From positions 35,982 to 99,981 of the forward strand of contig SVGS01000010.1 of NCBI GenBank assembly GCA_015056205.1: 64,000 bases of DNA, in the 5' to 3' direction. The stretch is from Clostridiales bacterium. GTDB lineage: Bacteria; Bacillota; Clostridia; Christensenellales; Aristaeellaceae. The position numbers were made by a program, and so were the translations under genes. Positions 50,866-59,513 of this stretch are shown here, one piece after another. Position 1 is the stretch's first letter; every line of letters starts with the position of its first letter. The notes under the pieces were generated by a model, which saw only the letters and a list, made by a program, of their open reading frames with translations, was not told where the DNA came from and ran no database searches.

Positions 50866-52335
50866 TCAGTCTGAAACAGCCGGGGTTCCCTCCCGGTTTC
50901 CGGAGGGAGGAGCGATCAGGCGGCGGTAAAAGTCCACCGCCCCGGGCAGGCAGCTGATCTCGATGTTTTCATTCATTCCGTGCATGCCCTTCATCTGTTC
51001 CGGACCGTAGATCACCGGAGCAAACCGGACAACATGATCCGCGATGGCTTCATAATTGCGCGCGTCCGTTGCGCCGGTCATGACATAGGGGCAGGTCTCC
51101 AGGCCGGGAAAGGTGTCGCTGATCGCCTGCCGGATCATCGCAAATCCCGGTCCGTGGATATCCACGCTGCGGGACACGTCCACCGCATGGAACACTTCCA
51201 CCTCGATTTTGTTTTTTCTCGCCGCCTTCTCCACTTTTTTCAGGCTCTCTTCCATCCCTTCGTGCGGAATAAACCGCATATTGGCGCCGAGCACCGCCTC
51301 CTGGGGCAGCACATTGTACGCGTCGGATCCCGAAAGCCGGGTGAACGCGATGGTTGTCTGCAGCATCGCGCCGGCCTGCGCGCTGATCATGGGAAGAACC
51401 TTAATCAGCAGCGGTTTGAACAGCCACATGTTGGAAAACAGAAGGCGCATGCCAAACGGAGCATAGGGAGCCAGCTGCTCGAAGAGCGCCTGTACCTCCG
51501 GGGACATTTTGCGCCTGAATGGATTCCGATGCTCAAAATGCCATACAAAATCGGCCAGTCTGGCCACCGGCGTATGCTTTCCCGGTGCGCTGGCATGCCC
51601 GCCTGTTGATCTCGCCGTCAGCCGGACGTCGGCTTTGCCTTTCTCAAATACGCCGGCCATGGCAAAATTACCTTTGATTCCGCCCACCGGATCCGTGATG
51701 ATTCCGCCGCCCTCGTCGCAAACCAGGAAGGGATGCACGCCTCTCCGCTTCAGTTCTTCCACCAGCTTCGGGCAGCCGTCTCCGGCCCATTCCTCCGTAC
51801 AGGAGGATGACAGATAAACATCCTGCTCCGGTACGCATCCTTCCTGCAGCAGCTCCTCCGCCGCCTGAAAGAAGGCCATCAGGCTGCATTTCGTATCAGA
51901 GGCCCCGCGGCCCCATACCTTCCCGTCGGCGATCTCCCCGGAAAAGGGTTCATGATCCCAGACTCCCTCCGCCGGAACCACGTCCTGATGGCTCATCAGA
52001 ACCAGCGGCCTGTCCGATTGCTTTCCTTTCCACCAGAACAGCAGATTGCCGTCGATCTCCGTTTTTTCGAGCCGCTCATGCACCAGCGGAAAAAGCTCCG
52101 CCAGCAGCTCGTGAAAAGGCAGAAACTTCCCGCGCTGATTGGTATCCGGAACACTGACCGTTTCAAACGCCACCATGCGGCTCAGCTTTTCGGCATACCG
52201 CTCCGCCCGCTCACCGGCGGGGGGCGCCTGATAGACCGCTTTCTTTTTCGGCATCTTCAGCGTCCGGTAAACGGCGGTGCCCAGCGCCGCCAGCAGGGCC
52301 GCCGCGAGGCAGCCGATTACAATCCAGATGATCAT
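50866..52335 (-). CDS. M20-family zinc peptidase (carboxypeptidase S-like), membrane-anchored
   Basis: 489 residues. The ATG at 52335 overlaps the previous gene's stop (ATGA), giving an N-terminal membrane helix (MIIWIVIGCLAAALLAALG) and then the M20 domain: metal ligands in LVLMSHQDVVPAEG, WGRGASDTKCSLMAF, SSSCTEEWAGDG and VCDEGGG, and the dimer-domain histidine in STGGHASAPGKHTP. The C-terminal histidine lies in GMHGMNENI. Hydrolyses N-acyl amino acids or dipeptides, apparently at the membrane. Forms a tight operon with two membrane proteins that may import its substrate or export its product. Confidence 0.9.
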   Translation of the reverse strand: MIIWIVIGCLAAALLAALGTAVYRTLKMPKKKAVYQAPPAGERAERYAEKLSRMVAFETVSVPDTNQRGKFLPFHELLAELFPLVHERLEKTEIDGNLLFWWKGKQSDRPLVLMSHQDVVPAEGVWDHEPFSGEIADGKVWGRGASDTKCSLMAFFQAAEELLQEGCVPEQDVYLSSSCTEEWAGDGCPKLVEELKRRGVHPFLVCDEGGGIITDPVGGIKGNFAMAGVFEKGKADVRLTARSTGGHASAPGKHTPVARLADFVWHFEHRNPFRRKMSPEVQALFEQLAPYAPFGMRLLFSNMWLFKPLLIKVLPMISAQAGAMLQTTIAFTRLSGSDAYNVLPQEAVLGANMRFIPHEGMEESLKKVEKAARKNKIEVEVFHAVDVSRSVDIHGPGFAMIRQAISDTFPGLETCPYVMTGATDARNYEAIADHVVRFAPVIYGPEQMKGMHGMNENIEISCLPGAVDFYRRLIAPPSGNREGTPAVSD

Positions 52336-53009
52336 GCTTTCGTCCGGTCCTTCCTGTATTTCAGCCATGCCAGTAAAATCGCCAGCGCTCCGGCGGGAAT
52401 GATCAGGATGCTGGTCTGGCTTTGCAGCGCGGGAGCCAGAATAAAAAGAATACTCATCATCAGCAGGGGCCAGACCGCCAGCTTCAGATCCTTCCGGTAA
52501 TACTTGTAGGCCATCGCCCCGAACAGCGCGGGCACCACGTTATCAAAGGCCGGCTGAAGCGCGGGGCTCTGCAGCAGCGGCTGCAGGGGCTGCAGCAGCA
52601 GAACGCCCAGCGCCAGAATCACGATCGTCACCAGCGAGGAAACCGCAATGGAAAGCGTGGAGACGATTTCATTCTCCTTCGTTCCGGCCTTCACTCCGGC
52701 CAGATCCCGCGCGTTCACCGCGCAGGGGATCTTCATATTGATCAGATTCCCGGTGATAAAGGCCAGATAGCTTCCGCCTGATCCCAGCATCGGGGTATAG
52801 ACCAGAAACTCCACCACGGAGGAAATGGTCCAGACCAGGCCTACCGCCAGAAAACCGCGTCCGACGGCCGCCAGATCCGGCATCGCCCCCAGCCAGGTTC
52901 CGATCAGGAAGGGGGCTCCCACCAGCATCACCAGGGTCAGCAGGGAAACCAGCCGGCCCAGAAAATGGGTTCCCCGTTCATATTTCGCGATTGTTTCATT
53001 GCGTTCCAT
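52332..53009 (-). CDS. Integral membrane protein, partner of DUF5058 protein
   Basis: 225 residues, five to six helices. Conserved-looking central loop MLGSGGSYLAFITGNLINMKIPCA (about 75-98) and a charged stretch NARDLAGVKAGTKENEI that recalls transporter hairpins. No named family recognised. AGGAGG precedes the ATG. It lies between the DUF5058 protein (16 bases before) and the M20 peptidase (4-base overlap), so the three products should work together, perhaps as a two-subunit permease and peptidase. Confidence 0.75.
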   Translation of the reverse strand: MERNETIAKYERGTHFLGRLVSLLTLVMLVGAPFLIGTWLGAMPDLAAVGRGFLAVGLVWTISSVVEFLVYTPMLGSGGSYLAFITGNLINMKIPCAVNARDLAGVKAGTKENEIVSTLSIAVSSLVTIVILALGVLLLQPLQPLLQSPALQPAFDNVVPALFGAMAYKYYRKDLKLAVWPLLMMSILFILAPALQSQTSILIIPAGALAILLAWLKYRKDRTKA

Positions 53010-53025
53010 CTGTTTCCGCCTCCTC

Positions 53026-53775
53026 TCACATCCACAGCCGGATCAGAACCGCGCAGGCCATGCCAAAGAGCATGGATAGCGCCAGGGAGAAATCTTCAAG
53101 CCAGTGCAGTTCCTTCTTTCCGGCAATCCAGGTCAGCAGCGCCATCATCGCGGCGGCGGCGATCGCCGTCAGCAGGGGCAGCGCGTTTCCGCTGAAGGTG
53201 AACCGTCCGTTTCCGGAGATCCACTGACCCAGATAGGATCCGAGATAGGCGCTGACCAGGCCGATAAACATGGCCGTCATTGCCAGATCCCCGAAGGATC
53301 CGCCTTCCGCTCCGGCTTTCGGCCGCGACAGGCGGTTGGTATACTTCTTGTTCAGGAACAGGTTCAGAATCATCCCCCACATGATGCACAGCGACATGAG
53401 CAGCGCGATCGTCACAAAGGCGGATGCCGTCATTTCGCTGCCGGAAAGGTGAATCCCCACCTGTTCCGCCGCTCCCTGGGCAACCTGGGTCTCATAATGC
53501 AGGGCGCCGATTACGCTCAGCCTGAGCCAGGGCCAGGGAATTCCCAGGGCGCCCGACAGCGCGATTACGCCCAGCAGGATGCCGATCGCCGGGAGCACGG
53601 AGAATGACGCGGAGGACGTCACGACCCGCTTCAGCACCCCCGGATCCATCCCGATGGCCTTTCCGGCCCTCCACGCCCGCACCGCGAAGATCACGCAGAC
53701 CACCGCCACGAACGCAACAATTCCCCCGCAGATCAGATACATCACGGGAGAGGACAACTGGTTGATTACCGACAC
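53026..53775 (-). CDS. DUF5058-like integral membrane protein
   Basis: 249 residues from GTG at 53775 (AGGAGG eight bases before it; the longer reading from 53838 runs into the end of the phosphoesterase gene). Six to seven helices: VMYLICGGIVAFVAVVCVIF at the start, FSVLPAIGILLGVIALSGALG, and a C-terminal ALSMLFGMACAVLIRLWM. The family has no known function. The pairing with a second membrane protein and an M20 peptidase suggests a transporter. Confidence 0.7.
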   Translation of the reverse strand: MSVINQLSSPVMYLICGGIVAFVAVVCVIFAVRAWRAGKAIGMDPGVLKRVVTSSASFSVLPAIGILLGVIALSGALGIPWPWLRLSVIGALHYETQVAQGAAEQVGIHLSGSEMTASAFVTIALLMSLCIMWGMILNLFLNKKYTNRLSRPKAGAEGGSFGDLAMTAMFIGLVSAYLGSYLGQWISGNGRFTFSGNALPLLTAIAAAAMMALLTWIAGKKELHWLEDFSLALSMLFGMACAVLIRLWM

Positions 53776-53791
53776 GTATACCGCCTCCTGT

Positions 53792-54271
53792 TTATACTTC
53801 CGGGAATTCGATTCGGTCAATTCCCCGGATTTTCCCATTTTGCAGCCGCAGCCTGGCCATGGTTACTTCCCCGCCCCACCGCGCCCGTCCGCAGCTTCCC
53901 GGATTCAGCCAAAGCCGCCCGTCAATCCACTCCTCGCTGTAGCGATGGGTATGGCCGTAAATCACCGCCTGAACCCCTTCCAGATTGCGGGGCACATCTC
54001 TCCGGTCATGCGTCATCAGAAACGACACGCCCCCGATCGTGAACCGCAGTATTCCCGCCAGCTCCCGAAGTCCGTCCTGCCAGAGATCGTTATTCCCCCG
54101 AACCGCGTAGATGGAGCCGTAAAGGCGCAGCTCATCCAGATCCGTTTCCCTTACGATATCCCCCGCGTGAAGAATGTAAGCGCATTTCCGGACCTCGGCC
54201 ACCACCTCCCGCCGCAGCAGCCCGTGGGTATCGGACAGTACCGCCACCAGAATTTTTTCTTTCCCTTCCAT
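53792..54271 (-). CDS. YfcE/MJ0936-type metallophosphoesterase
   Basis: 159 residues. Calcineurin-like phosphoesterase: VAVLSDTHG (D-x-H), ILHAGDIV (GD), AVRGNNDLW (GN-x-D), MTHDRRDVP and IYGHTHRYSE (GHTH), all metal ligands present. Acts on small phosphodiesters; substrate unknown. Start at 54271 with GAGGGA upstream; the 24 extra residues of a longer reading overlap the end of the phosphatase gene. Sits between the tyrosine phosphatase gene (10 bases) and the DUF5058 gene. Confidence 0.9.
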   Translation of the reverse strand: MEGKEKILVAVLSDTHGLLRREVVAEVRKCAYILHAGDIVRETDLDELRLYGSIYAVRGNNDLWQDGLRELAGILRFTIGGVSFLMTHDRRDVPRNLEGVQAVIYGHTHRYSEEWIDGRLWLNPGSCGRARWGGEVTMARLRLQNGKIRGIDRIEFPEV

Positions 54272-54281
54272 CCGCCGTCCC

Positions 54282-54752
54282 TCATTCCTTTTCCGGTTCT
54301 TTGCGAAGCAGCGCCCGCAGCAGTCCGGAGCACCCCTCCTCAATCTGGCTCAGCGCCCCGTTAAAGTCCCGCGTATACCAGGGATCGTCAATCTCCATCC
54401 CCGGCTCCCCCGCCCAGCTTCGCAGCAGGGTAATCTTTCCTTCGGGATCTCCCCCGTAAATCCGGCGCATATCCATCAGGTTTTCGCTGTCCATACCGAT
54501 CAGCAGATCATACCGGGCATAATCCGCCCGGGTCGTCTGCCGCGCCGCATGGTTTTCACACCGGTATCCCCGCCCCGCCAGCGCCCTCTTCATGGGCGGA
54601 TAGATGTCGTTTCCGATCTCTTCCCGGGTCGCCGCCGCAGAATCCACGGCGATATTCCGCAAATTCTTTTCCCGGATCATCTGTTTCATCACCATCTCTG
54701 CCGCAGCGCTCCGACAGATGTTGCCGTGGCAAACAAACAAAATCTTAATCAT
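54282..54752 (-). CDS. Low-molecular-weight protein tyrosine phosphatase
   Basis: 156 residues. P-loop CHGNICRS at residues 8-15 (Cys nucleophile, Arg14) and the general acid in IDDPWYTRDF near residue 122. Removes phosphate from tyrosine, often controlling exopolysaccharide kinases; no such kinase is seen in the window. First gene of the packed minus-strand run; GAGAGG lies six bases before the ATG. Confidence 0.94.
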   Translation of the reverse strand: MIKILFVCHGNICRSAAAEMVMKQMIREKNLRNIAVDSAAATREEIGNDIYPPMKRALAGRGYRCENHAARQTTRADYARYDLLIGMDSENLMDMRRIYGGDPEGKITLLRSWAGEPGMEIDDPWYTRDFNGALSQIEEGCSGLLRALLRKEPEKE

Positions 54753-54782
54753 GGGCCTCTCAATGCCTCACAAGGCGACGTT

Positions 54783-54866
54783 TTGCCGCGATTTGCACAC
54801 CCGGAAAATCGTACATTTCTGCCGGAAATCCGGGTGAACCCGGCAAATCGAGGCAAATCGCGGCAA
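54783..54866. repeat. 84-bp nested palindrome upstream of the tyrosine phosphatase gene
   Basis: Perfect 14-bp outer arms (54783-54796 with 54853-54866) enclose an 8-bp inner pair (54798-54805 with 54829-54836). Neither strand shows a T-run, so it is not a normal terminator. Lies at the point where base composition changes. Confidence 0.8.
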
Positions 54867-54871
54867 TGGAT

Positions 54872-54911
54872 GGTAGTCAAATGGTAGTAGAAAATCGAAA
54901 GGTCTACTACC
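54872..54911. other. Possible recombinase core site (att-like) at island boundary
   Basis: GGTAGT occurs at 54872 and 54883, and TCTACTACC at 54903-54911. The last two form inverted 9-bp arms (GGTAGTAGA / TCTACTACC); read as 11-bp arms the spacer is 7 bp, the geometry of tyrosine-recombinase core sites. Recombination here is inferred. Confidence 0.4.
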
Positions 54912-55119
54912 GTGTCAGATAGTTCGGCGGCAGATGAACATTTTTTCGATCATCTTTTTGCCGGGCTGTCGTAGCAGGGACATCTCCGAAGGACGGAGAA
55001 AATGCTCCGCAACGCAGATAGCCGGACGGCAAATGAACAAAATCCGAACAGCAGCGCAAAGCTGCTTTTGAAAGTTTACCATATCGGAGGCAGATTTTCC
55101 ACAGTTACAAATAGCTCTG
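54912..55119. other. AT-richer gene-free stretch
   Basis: No supported gene. Short hairpins only (e.g. around 54985-55000, TCCG/CGGA). No promoter of good quality noticed. Confidence 0.4.
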
Positions 55120-55163
55120 AAAACAGAAAAACTCCCTGGCAGCATGTTTCAGCTGACAGGGAG
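55120..55163 (-). terminator. Terminator of the secreted-protein operon
   Basis: Minus strand CTCCCTG/CAGGGAG stem (55132-55138 with 55157-55163), then TTTTTCTGTTTTC. Confidence 0.8.
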
Positions 55164-55176
55164 AACTTCGGAAAAA

Positions 55177-55338
55177 TCATCCTTCAGTCCCAGTAACCAC
55201 TTCCGCATTGTCCGGGGCACCAACATAATGCGTTCCGGACTGAAGCACTAAAGCACTGGGAATACCGGTGTAGGCATCAATGCAAACCGTACAGATACTC
55301 AGTAGCTCTTCTCCCTGAGTTTCCCAGAAGTCGATCAC
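55177..55338 (-). CDS. Short 53-codon reading frame, possible fragment of a PepSY-like gene
   Basis: GTG at 55338 stands 11 bases after the stop of the 470-residue gene, with AAAGGCGG close before it, and runs to TGA at 55177. The product reads WETQGEELLSICTVCIDAYTG and later LQSGTHYVGAPDNAE, resembling the tail of a secreted domain more than a whole protein. Either a tiny downstream gene or the remnant of one whose front was lost. Confidence 0.4.
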   Translation of the reverse strand: MIDFWETQGEELLSICTVCIDAYTGIPSALVLQSGTHYVGAPDNAEVVTGTEG

Positions 55339-55349
55339 CTATTCCGCCT

Positions 55350-56762
55350 TTACCCGTTGGAAATGCAATCAAAATACATAATCTTCCATTCCGGGGAGGC
55401 TTGAACAATAAAGGAGACCCCAGAGCCATCAACGCTGATTGGCCAGCTTTCGATCATATAAACATACGCCCCGTTTTCTGTCTCTATTCCCCAGTCGAAT
55501 CGATTGCCGGAAAATTTATCAATCAGCTCCGGCCTTGTTTCCCGCAGGAATTTTATCAGCTTTTCAACTGTTTCCTGCCGAATGCTTTCATCGTCATGTA
55601 TCGTAAACGGTATTGACAGGTCAACGTCAAACCACGACTTATCGTCCTGCAACAGGAGCAGACCTCCTTCCGACGACAAATTCATCGTCAAAAGTGTTGC
55701 GTCTTCATCTCTGACAATGATTCGATACTGTTCCGGGCTCTGCATGCTTACCTTCCAGGTTTCCTCATCCAAGTGAGGATATCCCGCCTTTTCCAGATAA
55801 TCGCGTGCTTTATCAATCATCGAATCACGAACTTCCGGGTCTGCGTCTGCGCCGGACATGTCATCCAGAGGGATGTACGTTCCTTCTGCGGGCTGTACGC
55901 CGAATTCCGCTGCGTCAAACGCCGGAACCTTGCTGGTTCCATAATCTGATGCTGTCCCGGCAAAAGAGATGTGCAGATCGTGGGGACCCTCCAGAAAAGT
56001 ATGCAGCGTAAACCGAGCTGTTCCGTTGACTTCTGTGAAGCGGTTTTCTGCGTCCAGCTGAGCGTCCACGGACAATTCCGTCAGTTCGTATTTCTCTGTG
56101 CAGCAGATGATCCCCTGGGTGGGTGTAATATAATCCGCCATTGCGTTGGCTTCTTCCGGATAAGGGGGAACCGCAATGGAATCATCCACGATGTTTGTCG
56201 TTCTCTGGACAGCAAGCAGCACGGCCAGACTGATCAGGTTGCTCGCAGCATCAGGAATCTGTTCTTTTTCGAGACGGACTTGCAGTTGCCCACCTTCCGT
56301 GTAGGAAAACACATCTTCCGGCCATGCGGGGATCAATTCCATCAGCCCATGCCCCAGGGAAATCATCTGCGAAAGTTCGGCACTGGGACGCAGGATCACA
56401 GACTGCGGATCGTCTTCAGCAGCTCTGTAAACTCCTGGCTGAAACACTTCCATGCCATACTTATGGCGATTGTTGGCAATGGCCGTGAATCCATTCTCTC
56501 TCATGCTTCCATCCCCTCTGGGGGACGAAAGATTCAGCACCCATTTTGAATTAACCCCGTCCTGCACATATGTCGTTTCGACGAATTTGAAAGGCTCTCC
56601 GTCAAGCGAAAACGTTGCGCTGCCGGTCAGCGTGACATTCGACGTATCCGTCAGCAACACCGCTGCGGCGTCAAAAATCTGTGCGACAGGAGCATCCGCG
56701 ACAGCCATCGTCCAAGACAGCATCATGACCATCAGCAATGCTGTAAATCGTCTCAGTTTCAT
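55350..56762 (-). CDS. Secreted protein of unknown function
   Basis: 470 residues. ATG at 56762 with AAAGGAG upstream gives a signal peptide (FTALLMVMMLSWTMAVAD); a longer reading adds 16 polar residues. The body is beta-rich: a lipoprotein-carrier-like part (VTLTGSATFSLDGEPFKFVE ... WVLNLSSPRGDG), a middle helical part, and a C-terminal YcdB/PepSY-like part (SPEQYRIIVRDEDATLLTMNLSSEGGLLL). Similar designs are seen in Firmicute exported proteins regulated with ECF sigma factors. Lies in the AT-richer region next to two SH3-like secreted proteins. Confidence 0.75.
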   Translation of the reverse strand: MKLRRFTALLMVMMLSWTMAVADAPVAQIFDAAAVLLTDTSNVTLTGSATFSLDGEPFKFVETTYVQDGVNSKWVLNLSSPRGDGSMRENGFTAIANNRHKYGMEVFQPGVYRAAEDDPQSVILRPSAELSQMISLGHGLMELIPAWPEDVFSYTEGGQLQVRLEKEQIPDAASNLISLAVLLAVQRTTNIVDDSIAVPPYPEEANAMADYITPTQGIICCTEKYELTELSVDAQLDAENRFTEVNGTARFTLHTFLEGPHDLHISFAGTASDYGTSKVPAFDAAEFGVQPAEGTYIPLDDMSGADADPEVRDSMIDKARDYLEKAGYPHLDEETWKVSMQSPEQYRIIVRDEDATLLTMNLSSEGGLLLLQDDKSWFDVDLSIPFTIHDDESIRQETVEKLIKFLRETRPELIDKFSGNRFDWGIETENGAYVYMIESWPISVDGSGVSFIVQASPEWKIMYFDCISNG

Positions 56763-56868
56763 CGAAAAACTCCTTTCCCGGTGCTTTTGCACTTTACCCT
56801 GCACACTCATATTAATTCTGGTTCCGGATATCCGTTCCCTGTTGCCGGCAATACTGTTACAATTTCAT

Positions 56869-57897
56869 TCAGTGCTCATCCACAAGTCTTTTCTGAACGG
56901 CGGATATAATCATGCGGTCTCTTCCCGACGGCTGTCCTTCTGTGTGAAGATCATTTACGTGGATGAACAGCGCAATTGAAGTCCTTACAGTTATTTCCCA
57001 GATATCATCCGTTCCATAGTGGTTTTTGAGGACAGAAGACGCGATCCAGTTCCTTGCTTCCAGGGATTTGGTATCGTCAATCAGTTCATTATATGCGTCG
57101 TTTTTACAGATAAAGCCATATTCAAATAGCTTGACTGCTATCTGAATTTTCGCATCATCCGGGACGACAGACATATCCCCGCGGACGGACATCGGCGCAA
57201 TACTCAGCATTCTGTCCGAACCAACTTCTTCTACGATGGAAAGTCCATGATCCAGCTGATAACTGCCCATCCAATATTCATATAGAACCATATTGTCTGT
57301 GATGATATCTTCATCATCATTCAATGGCCAGTAATGAAGGTTATTCCAGACTGGCTTCGCAAAAGTGCAAATCACGTATCCTTCGCCATATTCTGATGAC
57401 CTTGCGTGATACCAGAGTTGTCCATTAAACTGTGTTTCATCAATACAGTCAAGGATTTCTCCTCCCTGCAGACGTCCAAGGACTTTTCCTCCGGGCGATT
57501 TGCGAAAATTCACATCATGCCAGACAATTTGTATCTGGTCAGAGAGTACTGCGCCCTTTTCAGCATAGGATGTAAGAATATGATCGAGAAGCGTCTCTCC
57601 GTCCATCTGAGTTTTTCTGTCGAAATTCGTTTCTTCATCCATGCATACATGGCAGGGAGAAAGCTGATTATATGACTGCGTGCTCAAATCTTCCGCCGTG
57701 ATGGAAACAGTCAAAGGAAGAAACATTGGATGGATCGACTTACAGTTCCGATCTTTATGATAATAGGTTCCGCCATCTGGATTAATCCAGTACACATCAT
57801 TCGAAACTCCATCAGCATAACTCGCCGATGCAAAAAGAGTCGAACATACGAATAAAACCACAGCAAATAACATTGCAGAAACCAGAATCCTTCTCAT
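56869..57897 (-). CDS. Secreted SH3-like protein A
   Basis: 342 residues. Signal peptide (ILVSAMLFAVVLFVCSTLFASASYAD), a cysteine-containing segment with a YHKDRNCKSIH...CHVC pattern (about 44-85; typical of small secreted motifs), an SH3-like domain (about 125-185: DVNFRKSPGGKVLGRLQGGEIL), and a C-terminal alpha-helical region. SH3-like domains outside the cell usually bind wall peptides. ATG at 57897 with GGGGAGGA upstream. The leader is the same as that of the next gene. Confidence 0.75.
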   Translation of the reverse strand: MRRILVSAMLFAVVLFVCSTLFASASYADGVSNDVYWINPDGGTYYHKDRNCKSIHPMFLPLTVSITAEDLSTQSYNQLSPCHVCMDEETNFDRKTQMDGETLLDHILTSYAEKGAVLSDQIQIVWHDVNFRKSPGGKVLGRLQGGEILDCIDETQFNGQLWYHARSSEYGEGYVICTFAKPVWNNLHYWPLNDDEDIITDNMVLYEYWMGSYQLDHGLSIVEEVGSDRMLSIAPMSVRGDMSVVPDDAKIQIAVKLFEYGFICKNDAYNELIDDTKSLEARNWIASSVLKNHYGTDDIWEITVRTSIALFIHVNDLHTEGQPSGRDRMIISAVQKRLVDEH

Positions 57898-57961
57898 TGC
57901 ACAAATCCTCCCCAAAGCAAGGCAGACTAATTATCCATTTCCCTCTCAGATCTTACTCAGA

Positions 57962-59383
57962 CTACCATTCAACTGTAACTGCTTTCATGCTGTCCCACTC
58001 ATCCATGGTTCCATACGCAGGCATCGCCACGATCTGAATTGAGCATGTTTCATTTGGAATAGTAAACGTTCCAGAATAATAGCCTTCCTGGTCTTTTTCG
58101 TTTAATGATGAAAGATGCAGCTTGCTGAAAGGATCTCTTAATTCAAAACTTTCTATATTCTTATCTTCCAATGCACCTCCGGAAATCGGTCTGAAATGGA
58201 CACTGACTTTCCTGCCGGATGGATCAACAGACAAGGTTCCTTCCAGCATCGCGGGATCTCCCATATCCTGTAAATCGAACTGCCTGCTGGTACTTAAACT
58301 GTCCACAGGGACAAATCCCCGAAAATAATCAGCTGTTGAACTCTCAATATAAGCCCATTGGCCCATGGTAGCCAGCCAGGTAACCCAGCAGCCATCGGGC
58401 AATATTGCCAAGGTTGTCTGACTGTAAAGGGGATCATCTGTGATGCGAACCTCGCCAACAGTCCACGCATCTGTCCCTTTGAATGATAACTCCGGAACAT
58501 TTGCTTTCCTGGGAAGGGCGCTGCTTGAAATATACCCAAAGCGATAATGGGACGCATCGATGGAGTACTGGATCAATACCCAGTCTCCTTCAGTGCCAAA
58601 GACCTGAATCCAACTGTTCGTAGAAACCTTGGCTTTTCCGTTGGCTCCACGGATCGACGTTTTGTCTGGAGCAGAATACACATCATACTTCTTTTTCCCG
58701 GCAAAGGTCACTGGATAGACTTTCAGTTCGGAAGACTGCGGCAGATCCGGAGCTACAGTCAGTTTCTTTCTTGCCTCAGCCATAGTCTTCGGTATCGCCG
58801 AAAGACTGATATAGCGAATATCTCGTTGCAGCGTCCCATAAACCCGACCGGCTACTTCCAAATTTTCGCTGCTCTCAAAAAAGGTCATAACCCCATCTTG
58901 TACCAGCATATGGTCATATCCAATATAGCTTTCAATGCTATGTAAATTCCATTTCCCCTTCTCAAGTGCAAAGCGAAGTGTAAGTTCAGGATACTCGTCA
59001 GAAACATTCATTTGATATATGCATAGCAGCGGTTTAACCGTTGCGTTCATTCCATAATCGATCCCCTCAGTATCAACGATCAATGATAGCTGCGCACTAA
59101 CCTGCGGCACTGCGTCACTTGTCCGGAACTGCACATCCCAGCCATTTTCTTTCAGGCTGAAGCAATAAAGGATATTGGTTCCGTCCTTCGTACGAACCAT
59201 TACAAACCAACAATCATCCGTGCCATGCCCAGTCAGATCAGCATAGTCGAGAATTGTCGAATCGCCAACGCTGAAATAAGACTCGATTTCCGAAGGAAGC
59301 GCGTGATCTGTCGTTGCGAAAGCAATCGAACACACGCATAGCGTCGCCACAAGCAGCAAAGTGAATACCAGGAACCGTTTCAT
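57962..59383 (-). CDS. Secreted SH3-like protein B
   Basis: 473 residues. Signal peptide (FLVFTLLLVATLCVCSIAFATTD), an N-terminal beta domain (about 30-205) with VQFRTSDAVPQVSAQLSLIVD, two SH3-like units (about 230-290: YDVYSAPDKTSIRGANGKAKV; about 300-365: SFKGTDAWTVGEVRITDDPLY) and a C-terminal Ig-like domain. Start at 59383 after GGGGAGGA. Same signal-peptide start and ribosome-site context as protein A, suggesting common ancestry or joint control. Confidence 0.75.
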   Translation of the reverse strand: MKRFLVFTLLLVATLCVCSIAFATTDHALPSEIESYFSVGDSTILDYADLTGHGTDDCWFVMVRTKDGTNILYCFSLKENGWDVQFRTSDAVPQVSAQLSLIVDTEGIDYGMNATVKPLLCIYQMNVSDEYPELTLRFALEKGKWNLHSIESYIGYDHMLVQDGVMTFFESSENLEVAGRVYGTLQRDIRYISLSAIPKTMAEARKKLTVAPDLPQSSELKVYPVTFAGKKKYDVYSAPDKTSIRGANGKAKVSTNSWIQVFGTEGDWVLIQYSIDASHYRFGYISSSALPRKANVPELSFKGTDAWTVGEVRITDDPLYSQTTLAILPDGCWVTWLATMGQWAYIESSTADYFRGFVPVDSLSTSRQFDLQDMGDPAMLEGTLSVDPSGRKVSVHFRPISGGALEDKNIESFELRDPFSKLHLSSLNEKDQEGYYSGTFTIPNETCSIQIVAMPAYGTMDEWDSMKAVTVEW

Positions 59384-59513
59384 GATACAAATCCTCCCCA
59401 AGCAGGTTCATATTTTAGGGGAAATTTCATGGCCCCCTACTTAAAGAAACGGTTGAGAACGCACATTTATTACAGGCAGGCAAGAAATTTTAATAAATTT
59501 GTAAAGACTTGCT

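Noticed and set aside
50329..50874. A 181-codon plus-strand frame
   Set aside because: No ribosome site, low-complexity composition, and it opposes the more gene-like minus-strand frame.
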